Under the pieces are notes generated by a model. It ran no database searches. It was not told where the DNA came from and saw only the letters and a list, made by a program, of their open reading frames with translations. The position numbers and the translations under genes were made by a program. This document shows positions 34,601 to 46,311 of a stretch of 64,000 nt of DNA, in pieces. Source of the DNA: Coffea arabica. Taxonomy: Eukaryota > Streptophyta > Magnoliopsida > Gentianales > Rubiaceae. Position 1 is the stretch's first letter; each line of letters begins with the position of its first letter. The stretch is from the NCBI RefSeq assembly GCF_036785885.1, contig NC_092316.1, forward strand, positions 50,725,001 to 50,789,000, written 5' to 3'.

Positions 34601-34729
34601 CTATTTTTTTATTAGGAAATTATGAATGGTATCTTGATAAACTATGCATAAATATTTTATAATTTTCTCAAACTTAAGTAATAATTTGTTATAAACTCTA
34701 AAGATATATATTTCATTACAATAGTTATA

Positions 34730-35530
34730 AGGCAGACAGGTCTTTTTATCAATGGAATAAGAAATTTATGCCAGATTTATCCTTTGTACTACATGCCAAG
34801 TAGTATTAGCAAAGGAATAACAAAGTACTACAAAGTAATTAACAAAATAGCCTTCAAGGAGTGTAATTTATGGGCAAATGAGCATTATCTATTCAAAGTA
34901 CCAACTTTTTATGGGCATTTTACTCTCAAACATATAATTTATGATAAATTTATAAATGTTTGTAAGTAAAATTCAAAAAGTGTTACACTGATTTCTTACA
35001 AAACGAAAACTGGCAGGTTATCTTTTCAACATAAATTAAATTTTTTTAAAAAAAGAAATGGCCCTTAAAGTACCAACTCTTTGTGGGTTTCCTCCATTAC
35101 ATGAACAAATATTCTGCTCTTTATGGGCATTTCACTCCGAATCATTTAATTTATGTTAAATACATAAATGTTTGTAAGTAAAATTCAAAAAGTGTTGCAC
35201 TAATATTTTTATGGAAGGGAAACTGGTAGGTTTTGTATTTAACATAAATTAAATATGTGAAAGCAAAAAAAAAAAAAGAAATTACCCATAAATCTATGTC
35301 TTGCAAATGTATACTAGTAAAATAGTTTCAAACAAAATTAAACATTAAAATAAACTGTAATTTATACATATTAAAATATTTGTAATTTATACACATTTTG
35401 CAACTACTACTTTGTGTTTTCTCTATAATGATTTTTTTAACTATTGAGAACTTAAGTTTTGTCTTGCAAATCTATACTAGTACAATAGTTTTAAACAAAA
35501 TTAAACATTAAAATAAATGTTTCAAAAAGA
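34730..35530 (+). repeat. Diverged direct repeats inside the CACTA element
   Basis: The phrase tgtttgtaagtaaaattcaaaaagtg occurs (with changes) at about 34,956 and 35,170 with matching flanks (gggcatttnactc, ctggnaggtt). The phrase gtcttgcaaatntatactagta occurs at about 35,298 and 35,460. These are two old local duplications of about 215 and 165 bp. No gene. Confidence 0.65.
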
Positions 35531-36374
35531 ACAAAAGTACATTTATCACTTGCGGTAATGTAACAAAATTTTCTCAACCATTATCAATATTTTCACAAAA
35601 GTATTAAAAACTAGCAATTGACAATATTAAAAACTAGCAATTTAATTAGTGACGACTTTTCTTGTCATTATAATCTTGAATAAATTAGTGATAACATTAT
35701 GTCGTCACTAAATTTTCTTTGATTTTGACTTAATAATAATGTCTTATTAATAGCATTTGATTATTTTTAATGAAAGTCTGTTATAACCATAAAATTTGAC
35801 TTTCGTTATTTTCAATTAATGATGTACTTTAGTGCTGCAATTATAAAAAATTGCAGGGCTAAAATATTTGCAAATTATAAAAGTATATTTTCACTTATAT
35901 GTAATTAACAAATTTTGCCACCTATATTGATGAAAATTTGTGTTTTTGTACTAAAAAATAAAGAATAATACTATAGCAATAAAATCTATGCTTCAAACCA
36001 AATTAAAAATAAAAAAAAAGCATTGTGTTTTTGTAATCATTATGTGTTCTCTAATGATTTTTAACTGTTATATACTTATGAGCCTCCTTGTTAATTTAAT
36101 TTTCTTGTATATGTAATAACTTCATTAGAATAAAAATAATTGAATAAATAAATAATTCATTAGTGTAAATAAACTTGTGACTACTTAACTTAGAATGATT
36201 ATCAGTTAATTTGATATGAAAATTTGTGCCCAAGTTTTTTGGATATTGTTTGAGTTATGGGCGAAATCATCTCCAGTAGAATTATTTTAGTTGTGAATAC
36301 CATTACTTCATTTTTTTATTGTGCAAGATAAAGGTTTTCAGCGGAGTTGGTGGTGGAAACGGGTTTGAGAGATT

Positions 36375-37717
36375 GTGAGTTTGGGGACGAAGGTGAAGGT
36401 TTTAATTAGCTATAGTGGTAGGAGTGGATCCCCTTTTTCATCCACCTCTGCCACCGAGATTAACCCATCTAACTCCACTTCCTTCAACCACCAAAACGGT
36501 GGTCCTGCTCCCCACCGCATCGCTGCCGGAGCAAATAACTCCGACTCGATGCACTCCTGGTGGGAGTCCATATCAAAAGCCCGCACTCGAATCCATCTCC
36601 TCTCCACTCTTCTCCCCGGAACCTCCTCAGTTCTCTCGTTCCTTGCCGACTCCGACCGCCCTACCCGCTCCCTCCTCCTCTCTTCCGCTGCCTATTCTTC
36701 CATCTCATCTTCCCTCTCCTCCCCTTCATCCGGCTCCGACGACGACTCTCTTTGCTTGTGGCTATACGACACCTTCCTCTCCGCTAACTCCGAACTCCGC
36801 CTCGTTGTCCTCTGCTATATCCCTCTCCTCTCCTCCTTCTATCTATCCCGCATCCACTCCTCCTCCACCACATCCGCTATCTCCCCCACCCCTAATCTCG
36901 CCGGCTTCGAAGCTGTCCTTCTTGTCCTCTACTCATCTGAAGTCAAGGCTCATTCGGGTATACCCGTGCTCATTTCAATCCCTGATCTCTCTCAACCTTC
37001 TCTTTATCACTCCTCTCGAAATCCCCCTTCGAATAAATCGAACCCCATTAACAATAACCCCTCGTCTCGGCCTCTAGTCGGCGTTCTATCGCCTCCTCTC
37101 GAACCCCAGATGGCGGTGAAGTCTACTAAACGAGCTTCCATTGTAGGCATTGCCCTTGATTGTTATTATAAGCAGATCTCGCAAATGCCCAGTTGGTCAA
37201 AGCTTGATTTTTGCAAATTTTCGGCAGATTGGGCAAGTCAGGATTGCCCTTGTAAATCTGATTTCGATGATTTTACTACCCAAAAACCTGATAATTTTAC
37301 TGAAAGTAGCCATGGGCTTTCGGGTGACTCGAGGGGTCACAGTGAGATTGAGGATGTTGTGGAAGAAATTCGGCATTTGCGAAGTGAGGGGAGGGATGAC
37401 GAGTTGAGGTCACAGGGGGTGAGAATTCCGCTGCCATGAGAGTTATTACAGCCGGCATTGAGGATTTTGGGGCACTGCTTGCTAGGGCATTTGATTACAG
37501 AGGATGTGAAAGCAGCAACTTCAGTGGCAATAAGGAGCTTGTATGCTGGGCCTCCCATGACCTGAACCCGCAGGCCATTTTGGCGACTAGCAGTCTGATT
37601 TAGCTAGATAACAGGGCACGCGAGGCTGTTGCTGCAGCTGCAGCTGCCAGTGCTACCTCCAATGCTAATACACCCAGTAAGGCTAAAAAGCCTGAGATCC
37701 TTTTGGTTTCTAAGTGA
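36375..37717 (+). pseudogene. Hyccin (FAM126)-like coding region captured by the CACTA element
   Basis: The frame is open to 37,439. An in-frame ATG at 36,549 gives MHSWWESISKARTRIHLLS. The family is recognised from SFLADSDRPTRSLLLS, LCLWLYDTFLSANSELRLVV, LAGFEAVLLVLYSSE, VLISIPDLSQPSLYH, GVLSPPLEPQMAVKSTKRA and DCYYKQISQMPSWSKL, conserved in plant hyccin proteins. Animal hyccin is part of the PI4-kinase III-alpha complex at the plasma membrane. A nonsense codon TGA at 37,437-37,439 (a Trp position after IPLP) ends the frame. The same frame continues ELLQPALRILGHCLLG, then shifts near 37,560, and the true C-terminus SKAKKPEILLVSK ends at 37,715-37,717. So almost the whole gene is present, GC-rich against AT-rich surroundings. 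It is a transduplicated pseudogene or a truncated product of about 297 residues from the 36,549 ATG. Confidence 0.88.
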
Positions 37718-38158
37718 TATCAAAAGTGAATGAGATAATTTGCTTTAATTCTTGAATGTGAGTTTGTATGTGGAATTATGTAGGTATAGGTGTAGATTAT
37801 ACGCGAGTAATGAGTAGCTTATTTTGAACTTGCAACTCAGCCTGAAAGTTGTGTATCATTATTACTGTGATATGAATAGGTGTTCCAATTGCTTATATTT
37901 GGACTTAAAAAAAATATAAATAAATAAATCGAATGAATATGTAAGTTTTGATGATTATGTAGTGCTCTTGGAATATGTAGTTGTAACGTAATTAGGTACA
38001 AGTATAGATTAGTATCAAAATTAAAAGAAGAAAACATATGTTTTATATGCAAACATTTTCTTATAAGAACTACAGCTACCATTTTATTCATTGTCTTCGA
38101 GCTTATAATGCACATTATCATTTCGTAGGGACATCATTGGTTTGTTATTGTCTTGCAG

Positions 38159-38725
38159 CTCATTATGCTGATGCTATTGGTCCCTGCTATGGAATTCCCA
38201 ATTATTGTGATGTTTGGGTAAGTATATACTCCTTTCTATCTATGTTAGACTTGTTTCAAATGGTTGGGTCTTGTCAACAAAGTTTCTGTAAAAGTGACAA
38301 TTTTCACTTTGTTCTAGGAGACATTTGCATATAAACAAGCTACAAGTGGTCTCTGATTTGTGTTTGATTTTCCTGCCAATTAATGAATATGATAGGAGTA
38401 ATTTTCTTTTCCTTCCTTTTGGAAGTTTTTGCATGGTTTAGTTGAGTTGTTTGTGTGAGAGTAATTGATTCAGCTTCCTTTTTTTTTTGCATTATTGTTT
38501 GCTGACTTATTGGCCAAGAGGGCTCTCAATTAGTTTTAGGACCAAGAATTCCTTCTATAGTTTTCTAGTGCTAGTATTAGCTTCAAGTTAGCTTCTTAAT
38601 GTCTCCTGCAGTCGACTGATTTTTGTTATTATTTGCAGCAATTGAACCTGTTGGCAGAGGCTTCGGATTCGGATTTGGGTCTAGGATATTACAATCTACC
38701 AATCAAGCTACCATATTCGCTTGTG
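38159..38725 (+). other. Exon-like fragments inside the CACTA element, not identified
   Basis: Two short blocks have good plant splice borders: 38,159-38,217 (ttgtcttgcag before, gtaagt after) and 38,639-38,725 (atttgcag before, gtaccc after). They may be captured exons of another gene or part of the hyccin donor's downstream region. Translations (for example NLLAEASDSDLGLGYY) match nothing I recognise. Confidence 0.35.
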
Positions 38726-39940
38726 GTACCCTTATACTCTCTATCTCCTCTTTGCTTCTTTTTTTCTGTGATTTATAGCCAATCCAATTCACTATAAATT
38801 TATACTTTCTAAATCATCCTAAAAATTGAAATGTTGCTATACAGCTACTAAATGCACTATGTATATAATGCATATGTAGGTGCACAGTGGTTAATGTGAT
38901 TTAATAGCTAAGACTAATTACTATGATTTTTTTTGTACTTTTTTGTGTTCTTGCTCCAGTTCATGACAATCTCAAATATGGCTGTGTTCCATTTTGTTTA
39001 CTTTTCATTGTTGTTGTTTGGGAAGATTAAATTAACTGCCGTGCCTTCATTATGTTACTTGCTGCCCTTTTATGGACAACAAGTGATTTTCCAGCATAAG
39101 CCTATTTTCAACTATATATACTTGTCTAAATTGTGTTATGTTTGTAAATGAGACGCTCTTGTAATTTTCCAGCATATATGAGACCTTAAATTGTGACTAA
39201 GGCATATTTATTATAGATATAGTGGCTGTTGCGATTCAAAAATAGCATAAGTTATTGAACCTTAATCCTTGGTCTGTGACAATATTAACATGTAATTTGC
39301 CAAAGAATTTAGTAAATGCTTGTTACTTTTGTTTTTTTATTTAGGAAATTTGAAGGCTGTTATACGTCTTTGATATTAAGAGTTTTCTTTGTCTGTGACA
39401 ATACCTGGTTTTTACTCTCTATAATTGGTTCCTATGTGCATATTAAGAGCTATCTTTGCTTTTATTTTGTCTCTTATTCTGCTCTTTATGTGGTCACTAT
39501 TTGGATGAGAGTTTAAATAAATGAGACTTTATTTTTTGTGAATCCTCATTTGATTTTCCTTGTCTCAAGTTTGTTTTGTCATCTACTAATAATTGTATTT
39601 TTCTATTGCAGATATATTGCACATTTTAGAGTTTTGGAAGATGAGTAGCCGAGGCTACTTATTAGCTCAAAAACTGGTTATAGTGCTATCTTATGCTTAG
39701 GAAATGTTTTGTATAACACAAAAATGTTTTGGGACTTGGATTCGTTTTGTACTGCTCCCTTGCCTTAAATGATACAACTCATTCTAATACTACTTGTCAA
39801 ACTCTTTATAATGTGATGTTGCACATGATTATGATATTGGAAGGATTATTATAATATTTTGGCATTTTCTATTGTAATGGGTGAATGTGTTTGTTATTCA
39901 TTAATGGTGGCTCCCATTTTTTTATATTACTCTAGCAAGA
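38726..39940. other. T-rich interior of the CACTA element, no gene seen
   Basis: T-rich, intron-like sequence with no recognisable coding. The ORFs at 38,933 and 39,316 are low-complexity hydrophobic translations of T-rich DNA. Confidence 0.5.
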
Positions 39941-40419
39941 AATACATCAAATTACACAGTGACAAGATATTGTAACTGAATCACATTTCTCCAATGACAA
40001 GTGCCTATTGTCAGTAAATCAAATGTCTTTATTGACAACAATTGTTGTAATTGAATTAAATTCTATATTGACAACAATATGTTGTCACTGTTGAAAGGTG
40101 TTTAGTGACAACAAAATTGCTAGTAATTGGACCACATACTGATGACCATTGTTGAGTTTTAGTGACGATATTGTTTCATGCATCATTGATAAGAAGTCAT
40201 GTTGTCACTAAACTTAAAGCATTTATTGATGAGAAAAGTTGTCACAAAAGCTCTTTATTCACTGACGACTTTTAAGTCATCAATGTATACTTTTACCGAC
40301 GGGCATTTAGTGACGACCCTGTGACGACCGAAAAGTTGTCAGTAAAATCCATTAGTGATGACTTTTTACTTTTTTGTGACAAGAATAGATTGTCACTAAA
40401 GGTCAAATTTCTTGTAGTG
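39935..40419. repeat. Right subterminal repeat array of the CACTA element
   Basis: Dense gtgacaac / gttgtcac words in both orientations up to the right terminus. It opens with ctagcaagaaatac, another terminus-like word in direct orientation, so this 485-bp end could itself be a small CACTA-derived unit. Confidence 0.75.
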
Positions 40420-40906
40420 TGTTGCGTCTGCTGGTAGGCCAGCAAATAGCTCGGCAACACTACATGAGGTGCCTCTCCAGTAGTTGAGACAGCAAACGGC
40501 CTTTAAAAATAGTTCGTTAGAAGAAGGAAATGCTGCAGTAACTTTTGCAGATTTGCTGGAAGATGACTCAACAAGGATTGTTATAGATTTGAGGGAGGAG
40601 GAGGTGGTATCCGAGGGGGAGCTCGAGGTCACTAATGTTTCCATTACAGAACAAAGGACTGGTAGCTTATCTCCTCTAGAGCGACTGGTAGGACGGCAAT
40701 GTGAGTCTGACTCTTTGGTTATTGATATTTTTAATCTTGATCCTATAATTCAGCATGTTCAGGAAAAGGTTCAAAATGTGAAAGGGCTTAAATTGGTCAA
40801 TAAATCAAAGAGGAAGCGTATTCGTCCCTAATTTCCGAGTGATCACTCTTTATGCTCTAAGTCAAAATTATCCTCTAATTTTTTTTCTGTATTGTCTGAT
40901 GATTAA
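40420..40906 (+). pseudogene. LINE-3 ORF1, 3' part
   Basis: Continuation of ORF1 beyond the CACTA element (after the tgt duplication). An early in-frame stop precedes LRQQTAFKNSSLEEGNAAV. The rest is acidic, ends in a basic stretch NKSKRKRIRP, then a TAA at 40,829-40,831, and goes on in frame to VLSDD and TAA at 40,904-40,906. That end lines up with VLSHD in LINE-1 and AISHD in LINE-2, so the ancestral stop is at 40,906, overlapping the ORF2 ATG at 40,899. Confidence 0.85.
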
Positions 40907-42287
40907 TTTTTTATTCTAGAATATTTGGGGTATTCGCGTGCTCCAAATTTTTGTAGGTTAAAAAGGATTATTGATGAGTACTCTATTCAATTACTGGCTA
41001 TTTGTCAGCCTAAGGAGTTGCCACGTAACATCCAATTGATGTGTGTGCAGCTCAAAATGGATTGGTGGCTTGTGAATAGAGAGGGATCTATCTAGGTATT
41101 CTATCAAAACTTGTTTATTTGTGATCATGTTGGTGAATTCTCTCAACACTTTTTGCTCAAAATTAATTCTCGACTTTTCTTGGGTCCAGTTTATTTTTCT
41201 TTCATCCATGCAAAATGCACTCAGCAGGAGCAAACACTGCTTTGGTCGGCCTTGTTAGATGAAAATCTAGTGGACTATCCATGGATATTGGCAGGGGACT
41301 TCAATGTCATCGTTAGTGAAAAGGAGAAGCAGGGTAGCTTGCCTTTTAGGACTGATGAAGGAGTGGAATTTAAAACATTTATGTCTATGGCTGGTGTAAG
41401 TGATGCTGGTTATTCAGGTTCTCGCTTCACATGGTGTAATAATAGAGGGGGACAGGCTCGCATTTGGAAACGACTAGATAGATTGCTTTTTAATCAGACT
41501 GCTTCTCTTTTAAAGGTTAACCTTTTTATTCAATCCCTAAAGAGGGAGCCTTCGGATCATGTCCCCCTTTTATTATCGGCTTTCGACTGGATTTGATAAC
41601 AAGCCTATACCCCTTCGTTTCTTAAACATTTGGACGTCGAAAGCAGAGTTATTGGGTGTCATTAGGAAGAGTTGGGCAGGTTTTTGTTCTGGGACACCGT
41701 TACAGCGTTTGGCTGCAAAATTGCGACAAGCTAAACTGGCCAACCAACTTTGGTCTCGTGAGCAGTTTGGTAATATTTTCGATGCGGTAAAAAAGGCAGA
41801 AGATGTGGTAGCGGTAGCGGAGGCTGTTTTTGATAATGATCCATCACAGCAGTATTGGTTAGTACTTTAGGAAGTGCTTAGGGACGAAAGGTATTGGAAG
41901 CAAAAAGCAAGGGTTAAATGACTCCAGGACGGGGATAAAAATTCAAAGTTCTTCCATGCTATTGTTGCGGAGAGAAGATCTAAGTCGGTTATGCATCGAA
42001 TTAAAAATACTAAGGGGGAGTAGGTAACAGATGAAGATTAGATTTCGGCAGAGGCAGTGGAGTTCTTTAAAGCCTTATTTTCGGCTGAGCCTTGCATGGA
42101 GTCGTGGAGTATTTTGGATATGATTCCCAAGATTATTTCAGATGAACAAAATGCTGATTTGGGGCGATTCCCGTCTATGGAGGAGATAAGGGAGGATGTG
42201 TTTGTGATGGATGGGAAGAGTGCAACTGACTCGGATGGATTTATAGGTACGTTTTTTACCTTTGCTTGGAAGGTGGTTGGCAATGAC
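40899..42287 (+). pseudogene. LINE-3 ORF2, 5' part: endonuclease domain, broken
   Basis: It begins MINFLF at the ATGATTAA overlap, with a stop TAG at codon 7 (a Trp codon in the relatives). The AP-type endonuclease is readable: AGDFNVIVSEKEKQG (near 41,296), GYSGSRFTWCNNRGG (near 41,410) and SDHVPLLLS (near 41,545). It then changes frame near 41,590 and continues through FLNIWTSKAELLGVIRKSW and KFFHAIVAERR with several stops to WKVVGND at 42,287. There the LTR-like insertion cuts it just before the reverse transcriptase fingers. Confidence 0.9.
42279..42287. repeat. Putative 9-bp target duplication (left)
   Basis: ggcaatgac here and ggcaacgac at 48,206-48,214 bound the insertion in LINE-3 ORF2. 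The single difference is t/c. Confidence 0.6.
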
Positions 42288-42710
42288 AGATTGTCGAGCC
42301 TGTGCAATAATAATTATCTACTCAACAAAAATATAAATTTTGTATATAGCGGTGAGCAGGGTCGAATCCACAGGAATTTGGGATAATTCGTTTCTTCTAG
42401 AGTTCAGAATATAGGGGGTTTTTTAAATAAAAATATAAAAGTAACCAATTAACTAAATAAAAACAACTCAAGAAAATAAATAAAAATTAATCAATAATAA
42501 ATATGACTCTAACCAAAGGTGCAACTTTTCAAACACAGTCCATTTAACTGATCATTGATGCAAAACTAATTCAATTACTCATTAATAAATTAGTTACAAT
42601 TGTCATACATGTGATAAACAACTAATTTTTTCTTACTTTTTCGATAGTTGAGATACGACCGTTAACTATTTTCCTAATTAAGAAATAACGCTAAGTACGA
42701 TCGTAGGATT

Positions 42711-43762
42711 TGTTGATCTTGGTCCCTAACTTTTGATGTTTACAAAACAATTGGATGATACTAATATCTCTTCAAGAAATACTTTCAGCTATAAAGCAAA
42801 TCAGATTAAAAAATTAAACACATTTGAAAGGGACAAAGTATTTGAAATTGTCAGACGCTCAAGAAGACAGGATCGGACGTCCGATAATCATTGCGCAACT
42901 TCGGACGCATGAAAACCTCCAACACCGGACCTCCGAAGAAATTAAGACATTCCACCTAACTCACTGACCTGTTTCAGACGCAAGCATTGGACGTTCGATA
43001 GGATCTTTCAAAGTCGATGAAACTATCGGACGCTGAATATGTCTCCACCGGATGTCCGATAAAAATAAGATGATTTCTCAAATCTCTTTGTTTGCTGTCG
43101 GACGCACAAAGAGCTTGCACCGGACGTCCGATACTCCAACGGCTAATTGACTCTTTAACTACTTTCTATCCATTGAAAGCATTAATAAAACACTTTCTTT
43201 GTTCTATATAAATAATGGTTGGTCAATAACTTTTGCACACTGAAGATACAAAAGATTAAGAGTAGTTTTAGTGAGAAAACACTCTTCAAAGAAGATTTGT
43301 AGTCTTAGTGATGTGAGATTCATTGTAAACTTTTCATTTGTGAGTGAATACTTCATGAGTGTAGCTCTGTGAGGGTTGTCCTGAGGGACAGTAAAACTTT
43401 CTAACTTGACCGAGTGGAGCTTGGGGTAAGGATGAAGTGAATTTTTCTTTGTACACAAGAGTGATTATAATTCATCAATTTGAAGAAACTTGTTTGAATT
43501 GATCTACAAGCTCAAAAGAAGATAAGTAGTCAATTGGTTTACAATTCTTTTCTTTTTATTTACTTATTGTTACGTTTATGATCTTTAAATTGCTTATCTC
43601 TTCTACTTCTCTCAAGTGATTTTGTTCATTCATTGATTGATTCATTGTGTGATCACTTAGAAAAGAGAGTAAATTTCATATTGAGCAAAGAGGTGTCTCA
43701 TAACCTGATTAAGTTTCAATTAACCTAATTCACCCCTTCTTAGCTTATATTCGAGCCTTACA
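42711..43762 (+). repeat. 5' LTR of the Sirevirus-like element
   Basis: It runs tgttgatcttgg...gagccttaca (TG...CA). Several palindromic cggacgtccg words and decayed forms lie between 42,850 and 43,135. The word ttctatataaataatgg near 43,202 is a good TATA box for LTR transcription. Confidence 0.93.
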
Positions 43763-43763
43763 A

Positions 43764-43780
43764 TTGGTATCAAAACTTGG
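43764..43780 (+). other. Primer-binding site (initiator tRNA-Met type)
   Basis: ttggtatcaaaacttgg directly follows the LTR. The usual plant copia site is TGGTATCAGAGC, here with G-to-A changes. Confidence 0.85.
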
Positions 43781-43818
43781 TCTTCTTGAGATTAAACTCA
43801 ATCAGTTTAGAAGTAAAG

Positions 43819-44820
43819 ATGACAACCAACAATGTCATGTTTTTGGAAGGACATTCTATCATTAGACCATCTATGTTTAATGGGTCAAATTATGTGAGTT
43901 GGAAAGAAAGAATGATTATCGTTTTGCAATTAATTGATATTGAATTATGGTTTATTATTAGTGAAGGTCCATATGATGCCTCTCTTATAGATGAAAATAC
44001 TCATAAATCTAGACCAAAACTAAGAAGTGAACTGACTGCTGTGGATAGAGCTCATCTCACCTTAAATGCAAAAGTCATGAATGTGTTATATTGTACTTTA
44101 GACTCAAATGAATCTATTAGACTCAAGGGTTGTAAATCCGTTAAAGAAATCTGAGACAAATTTAGAGAAATTCATGAAGGAAATGAAAATGTGAGAGAAC
44201 AAAAGAAGTGTATTTTGGTTACCAAGTATGAATCGTTCAAGATGAAACCTCATGAAAACATTGATAAGATGTATTGTACATTCAATGATCTCATTAAAGA
44301 CTTAGAGGTGCCGGAAAAGGAATACTCTCTAGGTGAGAAAAATAGAAAAATTTTGAATGCCTTATCCAAGGATTGGGAGAGTAAAGTGACTGCCATTGAA
44401 GAAACTAGAGATCTAAATTCCTTACCTATTGAATCTCTTATTAATTCTCGAATCTCTTATGAGTTGAAACTTAAGTCCAAAGTGCAAGAGGAAGAGGATG
44501 TAAAGGTAAGACAGTGCATTGATCTAAAAGCATCTCAAGATGAAGATGATTCGACATCCTTGGATGGAAAAGATATGGAAGTTGATGACAGTGATCTTAC
44601 TCTCATAATAAGAAGTTTCAAAAGGATCCTTAACAAAAGGAGGCCAACAAAAGGAGGACCTAGTAATTCAGATTATAGTCAATTCAACAATGCAAGAAAC
44701 AAAGAAAAGTATGAGGCCAACAAAAAGCAAGGTGACAAATGCTATGAATGCAGCCAAGTTGGACACTACATGAGTGAGTATCCAATGAAGAAGAGGAAAG
44801 ATGAAAAAAATCAAAATTAA
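43819..44820 (+). pseudogene. Copia gag polyprotein, one nonsense codon and a lost knuckle cysteine
   Basis: The frame opens at ATG 43,819 (MTTNNVMFLEG) and runs 333 codons to 44,820, broken only by a TGA at 44,152-44,154 (a Trp position, KEI*). The N-terminal part (RPSMFNGSNYVSWKERM) and middle (YESFKMKPHENIDKMYCTF) are the UBN2-type gag capsid of plant copia elements. The zinc knuckle is CYECSQVGHYMSEY: the last Cys of CX2CX4HX4C is Tyr. After 44,820 degraded frames show an acidic stretch (DDEIDDDLESF) and a coiled-coil-like region, the long gag tail seen in Sireviruses. Gag forms the particle that packages the RNA. Confidence 0.88.
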
Positions 44821-45560
44821 ATAATTTTCAATTCACATGAAATGGGTGTAACTCCGATAGTGAGATTGAAGAGAAAGAAGAATCTGCTCAATTGACTTTC
44901 ATGACTATTGGAGATGATGAGATAACAACTTGTAACTCTTAATCTGATAGTGATGATGAAATTGATGATGATCTTGAATCTTTCATTAAAAAATTGCATG
45001 ATAGTTTGTAAGAATCTTATGTTAGAAACAAGGAATTGAAACACAAAATCAGTTTTCTTTTTCAGGATAATACACGCCTTTTTCAAGAAAACAGGAAATT
45101 GAAAATTGAAAACGATTTCTTGAAAAAGAATGAGATTGATTTACAAAATAAACTTGATAGAAAAACAAATCTTTGTGAAACATTAAAAAAGGAATAAGGT
45201 AATTTGAAAAGAAGAATGGATGATTTAAATGGGTTGTTCTAATATAAGAAATAAAACTGCTTTCAAGGAAATGAATCCAAGTCTCATCTCGGCACTTATG
45301 AGAAAAAGATAAATTTTGGTGTAAATATTTTTGCTGTTTATAAGAGAAGATAAGTAAGATTTATTAAATTTATTCATGTAAATAATTTTTTGATTATGTG
45401 TAATTTTTATTGTCAAAAAAGTCACATGAAATGTAATTTCTGTGTGATGAAGAACATGAGAAGAGAAATGAAATGTATGTGGTTAGTTAAACATGATACT
45501 AACTCTCAAGAACCTAAAAATTATAGGGTACCAAATATTAGTTCTTGAATTCTTAAGTAG

Positions 45561-45761
45561 GTGAACCTGGTGAACATCATTAAAGAATCAAAATGGTTCA
45601 TAAATAATGAATGCTCAAGACACATGACCCATGATCCATTACTATTCAAACCAAAGTCTAGTGGCAAAGTCACATTTGGAGATGATATGAAAACTAAAAT
45701 AATTGGAGTAGGAGATATTGATAAGATCGGTGAGATTTTTGTTCATAATGTTCTTTTGTAA
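45561..45761 (+). pseudogene. Copia protease remnant
   Basis: A short frame reads KWFINNECSRHMTHDPLLF, then GKVTFGDDMKTKIIGVG. This is the start of the copia aspartic protease region, where the usual catalytic Asp-Ser-Gly triplet is replaced by Asn-Asn-Glu. The frame ends at 45,761 and no integrase or RT follows, so the rest of pol was deleted. Confidence 0.82.
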
Positions 45762-45834
45762 TTTTCTTTTGATGTTTCTGATGTGTTGAACTGAGTTTTT
45801 TTTTTAATATTTTTGAATATTACTGAATTTTTAT

Positions 45835-46311
45835 GATAATAAAAAGGGGTAGAAATGAATAATGCTGATCGAATGATATTGATCTAATGATGATTTGTTT
45901 TGATAATTATTTGATTGTTATTTCTCTGTTTGATACTTCTATTATTTTTCTGTTTAATACTTCTTTTGATATCAATTCTCTGTGATATGTTGGTAAATAT
46001 TGGTATGTTGGTGATTACCGAATTCTGGTATCATTTCTCTAAAATACTGGATTCTCCATTATTATTACTGGATTATGATTGCTAATTTTTACTCTTTTCT
46101 TATGATGACAAAAAGGGGGAGAAATTGATGCTATGTATTAGGGGGAGTTATTTTGAGTTTGAATGCTATGTGTTAGGGGAAGTTATTCTGAGTTTTGAGA
46201 TTATAAGTTTGGTACTTAAAATTTTTGGATGCAATGAGTAAGGGGGAACTTATGCTCAATCTTTTTTCTTTCCTTCATCCATTGTTTTGTCATCATCAAA
46301 ATGGGGGAGAA
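45835..46311 (+). other. Repeated polypurine-like tracts before the 3' LTR
   Basis: Purine-rich tracts occur at about 45,837 (aaaaaggggtagaaatg), 46,108 (acaaaaagggggagaaa), 46,139, 46,176, 46,240 (gtaagggggaact) and finally 46,299-46,311 (aatgggggagaa) next to the LTR. The last is the working tract for plus-strand priming. The others are the multiple copies known from Sireviruses. Confidence 0.78.

Larger units (their letters stand above)
33617..40419 (+). mobile_element. CACTA (En/Spm-type) transposon, non-autonomous, carrying a captured hyccin-like gene
   Basis: The left end CACTACAAGAAAATTGG (33,617) and the right end, reading CACTACAAGAAATTTG on the minus strand (ending 40,419), form a terminal inverted repeat of about 13 bp. 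It is flanked by a 3-bp target duplication tgt at 33,614-33,616 and 40,420-40,422, as expected for CACTA elements. Arrays of short tagtgacgac / gttgtcac words fill about 33,640-34,290 and 39,945-40,400, the subterminal transposase-binding zones. The 6.8-kb interior has no TNP2-type transposase. It carries a degraded hyccin-like coding region (36,375-37,717) and exon-like fragments. It sits inside LINE-3 ORF1, so it is younger than the LINE. Confidence 0.95.

Noticed and set aside
36415..37077. 220-residue proline/serine-rich ORF overlapping the hyccin region
   Set aside because: It is a shadow in another frame of the hyccin-like coding region. The composition comes from TCC/CCT-rich codons in the true frame.
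38933..39516. Short hydrophobic ORFs that look like membrane proteins
   Set aside because: They are translations of T-rich non-coding DNA in the CACTA interior with no conserved motif.
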